Of a stretch of DNA of 64,000 bases, positions 21,766 to 31,698 are shown piece after piece. The first letter of the stretch is position 1; each line of letters starts with the position of its first letter. The notes under the pieces were generated by a model. That model was not told the origin of the DNA and did not search any database. It saw only the letters and a list, made by a program, of their open reading frames with translations. Where the stretch lies: contig WJXW01000003.1 in assembly GCA_015832175.1 (NCBI GenBank), forward strand, positions 1,116,001-1,180,000, written 5' to 3'. A program made the translations under genes and the position numbers. The DNA is from Paraphaeosphaeria minitans (lineage: Eukaryota; Ascomycota; Dothideomycetes; Pleosporales; Didymosphaeriaceae).

Positions 21766-22875
21766 ATGTTCGTTCCTCGCGCTCTCCGGCTCAAGGGCGT
21801 CAAGGAGGCACAAAAGCGGAAGCCAAGCCAGCCGCAACGTCCAGGCTCTATCGAAGTCTCGAGTGATGATGGACTTGTGCAGGCTATGCAGAATGCAAGC
21901 ACTAATTCAGCTGCGCCGTCTCCTGCGGCTCAAGAGGTTGAATCGGTGGAGAAGACGAACAGCACGAAGAGTGCCAAGCCGGGTGCGACGACAGCTTACC
22001 CAGAGTATCTTGCTCAGTTGGTTGCAGGGATGGAGTTGGTTTTCACGGATTATGCGCATCAAGACGAGCACAGCGCGAGGTGGCTCGAGGAGCGGTATCG
22101 GACGGTCGACGGTGGAGAGAAATACATTCATCTCACAGCCATCCTCGAGCACCCCAACATCTCCACTCTAAAGCCGCAAGCCACTCAAGCCCTCCTCCGA
22201 CAGGCCCTCCAAGAAATCGCCAGCCAAACCCTGGAGCTCTCGTCATCCGGCTTCTACATCCGCCGCCGACCCTCCACCTACCCAGCCCCATTCGTCCCGC
22301 ACAACTCCTTCTCCGTTGCCGATGACTCAGGCCTTAGTTTCTGGGATCAGCGCACCATCTATGTCGAACCGCACATCCGGCACCTGTGCAAAACGCCCGC
22401 CAAAGTCGCGCACTGGCTCCGGCAACACGGGGAGCTGCGAGCGAAGTGGTTGCCTGTCCAGGCGGTGCATACGCTGTATAATAGCTGCGCGTTTGTGGTG
22501 CTGAGTGGAAATGTTATGCATGGGGATCAGTGGAGCAAGTGGAGGGCAAGTGAAAAGCCCGAGGATTGGAGGGTTATGACGAAGGTGGAGAATTTGCGGA
22601 GGACCGAGGAGTACGAGAAGCTGCTGAGGGATAGTAGAGCAGAGGCGGGGAAGCCGCGGATGGGACTGGAAGAGGTTGGGCAGGACGACAGCCAGAGCGG
22701 TGTGCCGGAAGCGCATGGTACTGGTATTGAAGGCAAGTATGAACAGGCGGTGATCAAAACCAAGAAGAAGAAGCGCAAGAGAGGAAAGAGCACTACAAGC
22801 GCGTCGGATGACGAAGCAGACGCAGAGGCTACTCACGAGACAGAGGGAGATCGCAGCAACAAGCGAAGAGCCTAA
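21766..22875 (+). CDS. conserved fungal protein of unknown function
   Basis: Single exon, 369 residues. The start MFVPRALRLKGVKEAQKRK is the first ATG and is close behind the divergent promoter. Residues 1-85 are basic then Ser/Ala-rich; the core (about 85-275) is well ordered with YPEYLAQLVAGMELVFTDYA, FYIRRRPSTYPAPFVPHNSF, WDQRTIYVEPHIRHLCKTP, VAHWLRQHGELRAKWLPVQ and AVHTLYNSCAFVVLSGNVMH. The C-terminus is charged with a KKKKRKRGK nuclear-localisation-like cluster. I believe this architecture recurs in other ascomycetes, but I cannot name a domain. The basic ends suggest a nuclear or nucleic-acid role; this is inference. Confidence 0.75.
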   Translation: MFVPRALRLKGVKEAQKRKPSQPQRPGSIEVSSDDGLVQAMQNASTNSAAPSPAAQEVESVEKTNSTKSAKPGATTAYPEYLAQLVAGMELVFTDYAHQDEHSARWLEERYRTVDGGEKYIHLTAILEHPNISTLKPQATQALLRQALQEIASQTLELSSSGFYIRRRPSTYPAPFVPHNSFSVADDSGLSFWDQRTIYVEPHIRHLCKTPAKVAHWLRQHGELRAKWLPVQAVHTLYNSCAFVVLSGNVMHGDQWSKWRASEKPEDWRVMTKVENLRRTEEYEKLLRDSRAEAGKPRMGLEEVGQDDSQSGVPEAHGTGIEGKYEQAVIKTKKKKRKRGKSTTSASDDEADAEATHETEGDRSNKRRA

Positions 22876-23612
22876 AAAAGACGTTCAGCGTTCACAGACG
22901 GATACTGACAGTACGCTCGACGGTGTTTCTAATTACGGATGACCCAGGTCTTGTCTTGCTTCCTTCATGGTCGAATTATCTGATTGGCAGACTTACCGGT
23001 CAAGTAGGTAGTGGTCGACTGCAGTGACTGGAAATCGCTCAAACCTGATCGATGCTTAGTGCACATCACGAGGCAAACCATGTGTCCTGTTCCCCTTGCA
23101 TTCAGCAACCGTGTCGGACATTGGCGTTATTCGAAGCGATGGGAATGGGTGAGCGAGAAATGTACCGTATGTAGATTGCCCGACGACATCTTTTTCGAAT
23201 TCGATCGCAAGATTCACCTGCTCAACCCTCTCAAACAACGCCTCGTCCACTGCGCCACACTCCTTTTACAGGCGCTTTTTAGTCCCCGGGGTGGTGTCGC
23301 GTCGGAGATGCTCACTCAATGCGACAGTGTCTCTTGGGGCGAACAAGGGGCAGAGTCAGAAGATTTGTATGTGGCCGCTGAGGCCTGTGTATATAAAGTG
23401 TGAATGCGACGGTGCACGAAGTGTGTGTCGAATGAAAAGTGGAGACGTGGGTATGTATAAATTAAACGCTTTTAAGATGCCGGTGCACTCTATCTAACCA
23501 GGTTGCGCTATGAACGATGATATTGTCACTGCAAAAAGCAAGCCCAACACGGACAATTTAACTGACTCTTGGAAGTTAAGTTCGCATGCACCGCCAGTAC
23601 CAAGGTGGAAAG
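22876..23612. other. intergenic
   Basis: No gene is supported between the conserved unknown gene and the tRNA-Phe. Open frames lack recognisable content. Confidence 0.5.
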
Positions 23613-23618
23613 AAAAAA
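23613..23618 (-). terminator. Pol III terminator of tRNA-Phe
   Basis: Six consecutive A on the plus strand, that is TTTTTT on the transcribed sense, immediately after the tRNA discriminator base. Confidence 0.75.
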
Positions 23619-23735
23619 TGTCGCTTCTGTGGATCGAACACAGTACCTCCAGATATTCGAGTAGAACCGAAGTTTGCCGACCAATCAAGGTCGGATTGCT
23701 TCAGTCTGGCGCTCTCCCAAGTGAGCTAAAGCGAC
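23619..23735 (-). tRNA. tRNA-Phe (GAA) with a 44-nt intron
   Basis: Minus-strand sequence begins GTCGCTTTAGCTCACTTGGG. Acceptor stem GTCGCTT pairs with AAGCGAC, followed by discriminator A (23619). D-arm GCTC...GAGC, anticodon arm CCAGA-CTGAAGA-TCTGG with anticodon GAA, and T-arm CTGTG-TTCGATC-CACAG all pair fully. The mature length is 73 nt. The intron (23655-23698) sits one base 3' of the anticodon, between positions 37 and 38, where nuclear tRNA introns lie. A and B boxes are intact, and a T6 terminator follows, so the gene should be functional. Confidence 0.95.
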
Positions 23736-24320
23736 TGTTTTTTCTATTGATGTTAAATATTCCCACACGACATAATATATATTCCCACAGTTTGGAACAA
23801 CGACGAATTTGAGGGGTGTGTGCTTAGGGTCAATCAATCGAGCTGTGGAGTGGAATGAACTAACTAGCTCCCGGTGTGGAATTCCCAGGAGGAAAGTGCG
23901 CTCGCTTAGGTATGCTAGTAATGGATGGCGTCCACGTGTTACCTCGCCTTTGCCTTCCCACTAGTCTCGAAAGCGCTACGTACGAGCACGTGCTTGCGGA
24001 CAAATACCAGAGAAGCACGTTGACCAATTCAGACTCAGCTTTCGCGCTCATAAATATCCTTTACATAGTACTGTAGAGCTCAACGACTCGCAGCGCTTCG
24101 ACCAAAATCACAAACAGCATAGTATCCTGCACTAGGGAGGGCAAGCAACATCGATGCGAATCGTACTCAAGTTCTTCATCTGTTACTCTTTGCCCAGGTA
24201 CCAGACGAGCGGTACACCAGAACCGAGCGCTAAACTAAACCATGAATGCTTTGATATGAATTGTCGTCCACTATTTCGTCGACACCACTCTTCGCCATCG
24301 GCATTACCTCCATCACCTTG
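23736..24320. other. intergenic
   Basis: No gene seen; it is the upstream region of the tRNA on one side and the tail side of the decayed gene on the other. Confidence 0.4.
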
Positions 24321-25707
24321 CTAAGCGCCATCATCTTTCACTTCATCCTCGTCTTAATCTTCGTCTTCATCCTCCCAGTCCCCTTCTTCATCCCTGCCCT
24401 CCTCATCCGCATTCTCTCCCAGCAGATACTGTGACTCCCCCACTGCGTGCGATTTCTGATCAAGTCTTAGCCCCGGCCGTCGCATCTGCGTAGGCTGTGC
24501 GGTATGTGTAGTCTGTGCAGTCTGTGTAGCCTCTGCAGTTTGCGCATTCTGTCTGACCTGTCTAGCCTGCATCTGTCGTACCGTCCGCTCGACTTCTTCA
24601 GTCACCGTATCCCACGGAACCTTCGAATTCTGCGGCACAGGCGGAACCACCGGACTCTCCAAGTGACCCTACCCAGGTCTTCCATTTCCCGCGCTGATTA
24701 CCCAATCGACAACCCTCTGGTTGCCGTCCTCACCAAGCCGCGAAAACGACTCCGGATCCGGAAGCTGCGACTCCAGGACTGGACTAGCAACCGGCCGCTT
24801 CGCAAAGTCCCATTCGGTCATCCATATTCGCAGAAGACGGGCGTTGTCGTCTTCATCTTTGTCTTTCTCTTTCTCTTTGTCTTCGTCTTCGTCTTCGTTC
24901 TCGTCATCTTCGTCGTCGCTCTCCTCCTATGAAGACCCCGACGCAACTTCTCCCTCAGTCCTCTGATCCCTTAGTTTTGGCCTGTACCCCTTAGCGGCCT
25001 CACTCTTCCGTTTTTCGACGATAGCTTTGGCCTTTGCTTTGTCGGCCTCAACCTTTGCAGCTTTGCTCTTCCGAGTTCCCTCATCACGACGTTGCCGACG
25101 CTTTCCCATGTACTTATGAGTACCAGGTGACGATCTCGACGCAACCCTGGCAGAATTGTTGACGGGTGGTTCCGCTTTCCTTGACCCAGGAATATGGATC
25201 CCCCGTTCGGGCCCAAGACGAGGATGCTGTACACTTTCCTTGATGGCAATGCTCTCATCGTTTGTATGAGCGAAAATGCTGTTCTGCCTTTCGAATTTGA
25301 TATTCTCGACGAAAGCGTCCGTGATGTCCATTTCGATGGACCCATGGGGCAGCGGGTCGGCCAGCGCGGCGTTCTCATGGCCGCCCTTGACGATCTTCGT
25401 CACGTGCAGATCTTGATCAGAAGAAGTCGTTCCTGGCGTGTAGTTGGGTCGGCGAGAAGTTCTGGAGCCTGTCGCCCCAATTTGAATCGATTGTACGCAT
25501 TTCTCCTGATAATCCCGTCGTTCAATCCATTCTGGGGCATGTTCTCTTCGAACACAGAACCCAGGGGTCACCTCTTCCCATGACCCGCTGCTTGAACTTG
25601 ATGAGCTTGACTTGGACTGATGTCTTGAGCTTCTGCTCTGACTTTCGGAAGGAATCTGGGCTGTATCATTTGGCAGGCATCTCAAAGTTTGTTGCTGTCT
25701 GCGTGAT
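24321..25707 (-). pseudogene. decayed or recoded low-complexity protein gene with three in-frame stops
   Basis: One minus-strand frame continues for about 450 codons. It opens after a TAA near 25707, reads a Ser-rich stretch, then REHAPEWIERRDYQEKCVQS, IEMDITDAFVENIKF and a K/A-rich part. A TAG (24927-24929) follows, then an acidic run and RIWMTEWDFAKRP with QRVVDWV. A second TAG follows near 24666, then GHLESPVVPPVPQNS, KVPWDTVTEEVERTVRQM and DEDED. A TAA (24354-24356) comes next, then DEDEVKDDGA and a final TAG at 24321. Composition stays protein-like across each stop and no frameshift is needed. I found no intron of the right phase that removes the stops. Family not recognised. Pseudogene is most likely; sequence error or unseen introns remain possible. 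Confidence 0.5.
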
Positions 25708-26617
25708 TAAGTCAAATCTGTCGTCTTCGAGGTATCTGACTGCGAAATATCCACAGGCAAAACTCCGGACATCGAAAAGCTGTCATTTTCGGGTATGGGC
25801 CCACGAATAGAATCATGTTCAACAGGCAAAGCTCCAGAAATCATGAGATTGGCATTGTCGGGTATGGGCCCATAAACATAATGAACGGGGAACAATTTGC
25901 TCTGAGGTATGTCCAAGTAGACATGGAAGAGCTGCGCCTGATGCCATTCCCAAATCTTCGCATAGCGTGGTTTTATCTCCTCTTCGGAGGGTCCAAATAG
26001 GGAGTTGATCAGACCCCCGAACCCTGTATTGTAAAAAGCTTCGAGAACGCGAGTTCGAACCCTTTCGCCGCAGCCGCCTAGAGACGTGCCGAGGAAATTG
26101 ATGACGTAGGGGGCCCTATGCTTTCGAGCAGAAGTACCCTTGGCTAGCTGGCAATAATGTTCGCGAGAACCAAGCAGCGATAATCTATGAAGCCGACCTC
26201 GATCGAGACCATGCTTGCTATTTGGCGAAGTTGGAACTTCTTCTGTAGCCTGGTGGTCTGTGTTACAGTGAGCCCGAAGCTAGAGTACGAGCTACCGCTC
26301 ATTGGGCACAATATACTCTGTAGTGACAAACGGCGTTCATACTTCGGTCGCAGTACTGCAGTTGCTTGTCCAGCTGGCGCCCCGGTCCAGACCAAACGTG
26401 AACAGCCCTCCACCCACGAATCTGAGCAAGTCCTCCTCAAACTACCTCGCTCAGGCCTATAGCGTTTATGCCAACTGATACTTCCCATCCCCTTCGAAGC
26501 GATATCTTCTAGAATATTTGAGATTCCACCGCAAGATGCATTTTATCTTTGGTCCTGACGAGCAAGCTCTTGTGCCAGCATCTTTATCGCACGGGCGTTC
26601 TTGAGAGTCTCGATCTC
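25708..26617. other. intergenic or unresolved 5' part of the decayed gene
   Basis: No complete gene. At 25753-25880 lies an imperfect 69-bp tandem duplication; on the minus strand the two units translate as GPIPDNANLMISGALPVEHD and a GPIPENDSFSMSGVLPV-type copy. It may belong to an upstream exon of the decayed gene, but I could not link it by a splice junction. Confidence 0.4.
25753..25880. repeat. two-unit 69-bp tandem duplication
   Basis: Units start at 25753 and 25822 with ACAGGCAAARCTCC and end in TCGGGTATGGGCCCA. Period 69 is a multiple of three, so a coding origin (23 residues) is plausible. Confidence 0.65.
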
Positions 26618-28476
26618 CTAGGTAGGTACCGTCCGGACACCCGAGATCATCCGCACGTATCCAAAAGGCAGCGTGTGTAGGATTGGCTCGTGGGCTCGTA
26701 TTTCCCACGACGGCACGTCGTACACCCAAAGCCGCTCGTCACCTTGTGATCGCCTCCTTGTGAGGATTGGTCCTTCGTCTTGCGCGGCTTGTTTGACCAG
26801 TTTAGTGAATTCTCCGAATTCACGAGTTCGTAGGCAAGACATAAAGCCGTCAAACGTGAGTGTGAAGATGGTAGCGATCCACACACCGGGGTATACGAAG
26901 ATGTTAGGCACTCCGTAAGTAAAGTGCCCGCGTAATTGACATGCGGACATGACGTGGGGGATGACGAAAAAGAAGTTTCCTAGCATCATCAAGAGCATGC
27001 CTACCCGACGATCCTGTAGTTCGATTATGGCGAACCCATCGGAAGTCTCCATTGTGCTCTCCAAGATTTTCCGGGCGACTTCATCGTCGAAGTGGTGAAA
27101 CGAACAGTTAAAGAGTCTGAAGATACGCCTGCTGTTTGCGTTGTTCCTAGGCATTGTTAGTCGGAATATCGCCAGGAAAAACTCACTCACTGTTCATTCG
27201 GCTGTTTGTTGATAGCCAAGCCACGACTCGTGGCTTTTGGAGGCGAGCTGATCGCATTGACAGGATCGTATTCAAGACCGAGCCATGCCGAGGTTCCCAT
27301 GAGTCGATCCCAGGCCTCTCGATTGGGATAAAGATCAGACATCGTGAATCGAATCGGGTGCTCGTTACTGTTCACCCGATGTTGATTGATCAACCTCTCG
27401 AACATTGGTGTGGGTCCACTACTCCCAGCACAAAACTCGTAGATCTCCAAACTGCGTTCCGCATCCTTCGCGTACACTTCGCGAATGACAGGATCCAGTC
27501 CTCTGGCCGCCGTCAATGCCGGAGGCGCAGGCTGAAGGAAAGTGAAGAGAGGCACATATCTCGTCCATTCTCTTGTGAGTACATCCTGGCATGTTCTTCG
27601 AATAATGTCGGGTGTCGATGGAAAATCGCAAATCTCGTAAAACCTGAACGACCTGCGCCATGCTATCGGATCAAACTTTTCTAGTATGGCACAAATGAAT
27701 CGAAGCGTCCTGTGAAATTTGCCAGGTGTCGGAGCATCAAAGGGTGACGCAACGTTGCTGTGGCACCTAAAACTCCTGGCGAGGGACTGCAGCTTATTGC
27801 GTAGTGGAACATACCAGGGAGATGTGTGCTGTTGCTCTGCTCGAACAATCGTTTCTTGTGCACGACCTTCCGGTGTCCCCGGCTTCGAACCCTTCGCTTT
27901 CGCGTCCGATACCTCTTTCGGATCGACAATGCTATCCTTGGCCACTCTTTCCTTACTCTGCTTGTCTCTGAAGATAGAACCCTTGCGGAATTGCACCTCC
28001 GAGTCCACAGTACCCTCATCGTCTCGCACATCCCGTTCCCTACTCAACCCCGATGATTTTCCAACATCGGTGGTACCGCTCGAGCCCTCCAATCCCCTCG
28101 TCGAATCATTAGCCGGTGTCAACGGCCTCAGTTCTGTCGCCCCCAGCACCGCCGAATCATGTCTTCCATCATCATTCTCTTTCTGACTTCTTCCCATGGA
28201 TCCCGCCGAGCTATTCCTTTTCCTCCGAAACTCCTGCGTCGGCTTGTCTATAGCTACGACAGGGTCTCTATTCCGGACTCTCTGCGCCAGCTTCGAGTCC
28301 GCTGCGGCATCGGCAAGCGCCTGCGTTGCGTCTTCGGAAGTTCTTCCGCGCTTGCTGTGGGGGACTATGTCTGTGGTATAGTCTGAGGTGGTGGAATTGT
28401 TCTTCGGATCAGAATCGGGAGACGATGCGCCCGTATCTGCGCCTAGAGAGGTGTCTGAAGTGTGACCCGACGGCAT
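26618..28476 (-). CDS. methyltransferase-like membrane protein (conserved ascomycete family)
   Basis: Two exons: 28476-27191 and 27146-26618, with a 44-nt intron (donor GTGAGT, GACTAAC branch point, acceptor CCTAG), giving 604 residues. The first ~215 residues are disordered and charged. The conserved part starts near 250 (FHRTLRFICAILEKFDP) and includes a EIYEFCAGSSGPTPMFERL glycine-rich segment, FTMSDLYPNREAW, then in exon 2 FNCSFHHFDDEVARKIL and TSDGFAIIELQDRR. These resemble motif I, the acidic loop after beta-2 and the HHFDD region of class I methyltransferases. After that come two likely membrane helices (MLLMMLGNFFFVIPHVM and FVYPGVWIATIFTLTF) and a C-terminal domain with YDVPSWEIRAHEP. 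A methyltransferase fold is inferred; substrate unknown. Confidence 0.75.
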
Positions 28477-29167
28477 GGGGAACGGTGCCGACCAGTTAGG
28501 TAGCGAGCGGCCTCAGTAAGATGCACCTTTAAGCAGTAGTGATAAACTAATGTGCGTTGTGATGTAGCAGGAAAGAAGGTCACCAAAGCGACAGCAGAAC
28601 GCAGGCACGCGCGAACATGGTGGGTCAGTGGTTCCTGCACTGAAATCGAGGTAGCTGCCCAACATCACATCGTCGTGTCGCTGTGACGTCGTCGCACTTG
28701 CCTGGGAGGGCTAGCGCGGTGCTGAAACGTGCCTGCTGCAGGGTCTTTGGCACGTGGCTTTAGCATATTTGTGGGCTCTTTTCAGATGACACTACCTCTG
28801 CTGGCTGGATAGGATAACTTATCTATATTATTGGTTGAATTGGTGATTCGCTGTGCCGTTCTCTCGCGGGAACCTCAGCTGTGAACGCGGTCGCTGCAGT
28901 ATCAAGTCCGAGTTGGAAACACTTACGCTACCTACCTTGAGTCAACCCCGGGTCAAGTATCGTGCTACATCTATAAATATTTCAAAACGTCAGTGCATAT
29001 CCTGTCATCATGCGGTCACAAGAGGCAGATGACATACGGAATGCACACGCATCAGTACACATCAACAACAACAACAAGAGGCCGCACTCAAACACCCAAT
29101 CCCTTGACCCTATCCGCATCAATACCAAAACGCTATCAAACTCCCTTATCTCATCATCACTCCAGGC
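28477..29167. other. intergenic, promoter of the methyltransferase-like gene
   Basis: About 0.7 kb between genes on the same strand. GCTGTGACGTCGTCGCAC near 28680 contains a half CRE. No coding potential. Confidence 0.45.
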
Positions 29168-30928
29168 CTATGCCTTGTACAACGTATCCAAAAAACCCTT
29201 CGCCAAATCCACCACAACGCTCTTATTCGGCAGACTCCCCGCGACGCCGTACAAGGCCGCGGTATCCCCCTTGACCGCCCCCTTCGCCCCCTTCCCCTCC
29301 GCAATCCTCTTCCTCTCCTCGTCCTTCACAACCTCCACCACCTCCACCAAATCATCCACAAGCTTATCCGCAACCGCAACAATCGGCAGCGTAACAGCAA
29401 TGTGAATCGCTGGCGGCGACTGCAGCGCATTGAGATGCCAACCCTTGGCGTTCATGCCGTCGGCGATGTCATATATGTTGAGGGTGGGGCTGAGGAACGC
29501 GACGACGGAGACGAGCGGGCGGCCAATGACTTTCAGGTCGGCGGAGAGCTCGGGGTGCTCGCGGATCGCCGACTCGATTTTCTTCATGGAGCCTACGATC
29601 TTGTGGCAAGCGTCGATGTAGCCGTTTTGGCCTTGCTTGACAAGCGACGCCCAGCACCCTGCGATGAGGGCGCCCGGGCGGGACCCTGCGATCGAAGGCG
29701 ACGCGTAGACACCGCCGGACCAGTCCGGACTGATGAAGTATTGATACTTGCGGTATGCGTCGGAGCGGTAGAGGACGGTGCTGTTGCCCTTGGGTGCGAA
29801 GCCATATTTGTGCGTGTCGCAGGAGATGCTGGTCACGCCTTTGAGCTTGAAGTCGAAAGGCTCGAAGTCGAAGCCGGCCTTGGGGAGCATTGGGATGATG
29901 AAGGAGCCGAGGCAGCAGTCCACGTGGAGCGGGAGCTTCTTCTTGTGCGCCAGCCTAGAGAGTCCCGAGATATCATCGATGATGCCGTGGGGGAAGTTTG
30001 GGGCAGAGCCGACAAGAAGGATGGTGTTGGGGTTGATGAGGCGCGAGACGGCGCGCAGGTCAACTTTGTATGAGGGCGCTTTGCATGCTACCAAGTGCAT
30101 CTTAATCTTGAAGTATTCACACGCCTTGCGAAAAGCCGTGTGTGCTGTCTCTGGTAGGATCATCTCGGGCTCGGTAACGCTGCGTTCGCGATGTGCCTTA
30201 TTGCGTGCAGACAGACACGCCATGAGGATGGACTCGGTGCCGCCGCTGGTGGTAACTCCACAGGCACCCTCGGGCGCATTGAAGAGTGACAGTACCATAG
30301 CCACGACCTCTGCCTCCATCTTCCTCACTCCGGGGAACACGTCTGGATGGATCGGGTTCGCAACGGTAAACTTGCCAAACGCTTCCGTCTGTAAGCGCAT
30401 CAACTCGTCGCCACCATGGTATACCGCTCCGCTGACTCTCCCGTCCTCCCACCTCGTGTGATCCATCTGCGCCAGCTCATCCAGCTTCTTTCGTACATCC
30501 TCTTCACTCCATCCCTCGACCGGTAGTGATGTGATGCGCTCGATGCCGGGACCGGAAGGCACTAGCTTGCGCTCAAGCTTCAGAATCGATTCAGCCACCT
30601 GCGTCGCGACCTTTGTGCGGACGCCCGGAAGCTGGAGGAAGATGCCATAGAGGGTGCGGCGGGTGGAGGTATACACGTCAACAACGGATCCGGTGATTCC
30701 ACGGCCTTTGAGCTGGTAGAAGAGCTTGCGGGTCCATCGTAGGACGAAGAGCAGGAAGACAATGTTCCGCAGCCTGGGACACTTGAATTAGCATAGGAGC
30801 ATGCGCATTTGATCAATCGAGACATACAGGTCCACGTTCAACGCCGCGAACTGCTGGCCTTTAACCGAGCGGGTGCGCGCGTTGAAAGTCTCGCGGAGGC
30901 TGACGGGGAGGCGCGACGATCCAGGCAT
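29168..30928 (-). CDS. sphingosine-1-phosphate lyase (PLP-dependent), DPL1-type
   Basis: Two exons: 30928-30828 and 30773-29168 (568 residues). It starts MPGSSRLPVSLRETFNART; a hydrophobic membrane anchor NIVFLLFVLRW follows the splice near residue 37. The catalytic part has SGAVYHGGDELMRLQTEAFG, TTSGGTESILMACLSARN, LPLHVDCCLGSFIIPML with the PLP-binding aspartate, and SISCDTHKYGFAPKG with the PLP lysine near residue 350, then DWSGGVYASPSIAGSRPG. This is the family order of sphingosine-1-phosphate lyases. The enzyme cleaves phosphorylated long-chain bases to a fatty aldehyde and phosphoethanolamine at the ER, the exit from sphingolipid metabolism. All key residues are present, so it should be active. 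Confidence 0.95.
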
Positions 30929-31698
30929 GTTGCGCAGTCGATCGTGGTCGCACCGTGTTCCCTCTATGCCAGCGATGGCACAAATACGTGTAGGAGGACA
31001 AACAGTGGGCAGTCGTGCGATAACGCTCGTTTGTTGGATAGTTGCTACGTCAAGGTGCGTCTCCATAAGAGGTTCACATGCAGTAGTGGCGGGAAACCAG
31101 GCGCCGCGGGCACTTGCCGAGGCTGCTCGAAGTGGTTTGGGCGGCTTCTCCCGCATTTGCGAAAGAAAGCCAATGGAAGCTGGCGCGCATCTCTCGGCTG
31201 CTGACGACTGTAGTCAACACCATAAGAAACCATCTTCAATCAAGGAAGAGCTCTACGCCACGGTCCTACTGCACACTTACACCACTTGGTTGATGGGTGA
31301 AAGCCTTCGTGGCGAGGTTCAGTTACAACGGTATGTTGCCAAGGTGGGATAGGCTTGCGAGACCCCTGGTCGCCGAGCAATTCACAATACCCAAAAGGTG
31401 CAAGAACCCCATCAGACACGAAACGTCACGATGGCAACTCCGACTTAATAAGTCTCCAAGGCAGCAAGCAAAGAACTTCCACGACTCAATCCTCCTATTC
31501 CAAAATTAGGCGTAGGGGCAGACTACGCAAGCGAACAGCTGTCGCTAACCCCACGCCACAAGTGGCGTCGCTCACGCTATTGACAGCAAAGCTTTCTAGC
31601 ATCTGTGAAGGGAGTTTTTCAAAGGTCTCGACCCCGGAGTGGATTGAGGTGGGTATCCTGTTCTCTTTCATCGATTCGATATTGCAATGGCTGAAAGA
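30929..31698. other. intergenic
   Basis: About 0.8 kb containing the S1P lyase promoter and the 3' end of the polymerase gene. No gene is supported. Confidence 0.5.

Noticed and set aside
24666..25020. introns removing the TAG stops of the decayed gene
   Set aside because: Candidate donors (GTACAG, GTGAGG) give lengths of 61 and 77 nt, which shift the frame; the only in-phase option uses a poor GTCGAA donor.
26030..26080. B-box-like GAGTTCGAACCC on the plus strand
   Set aside because: The flanking T-stem does not pair (GCGAG against CCTTT) and no D- or anticodon arm lies upstream.
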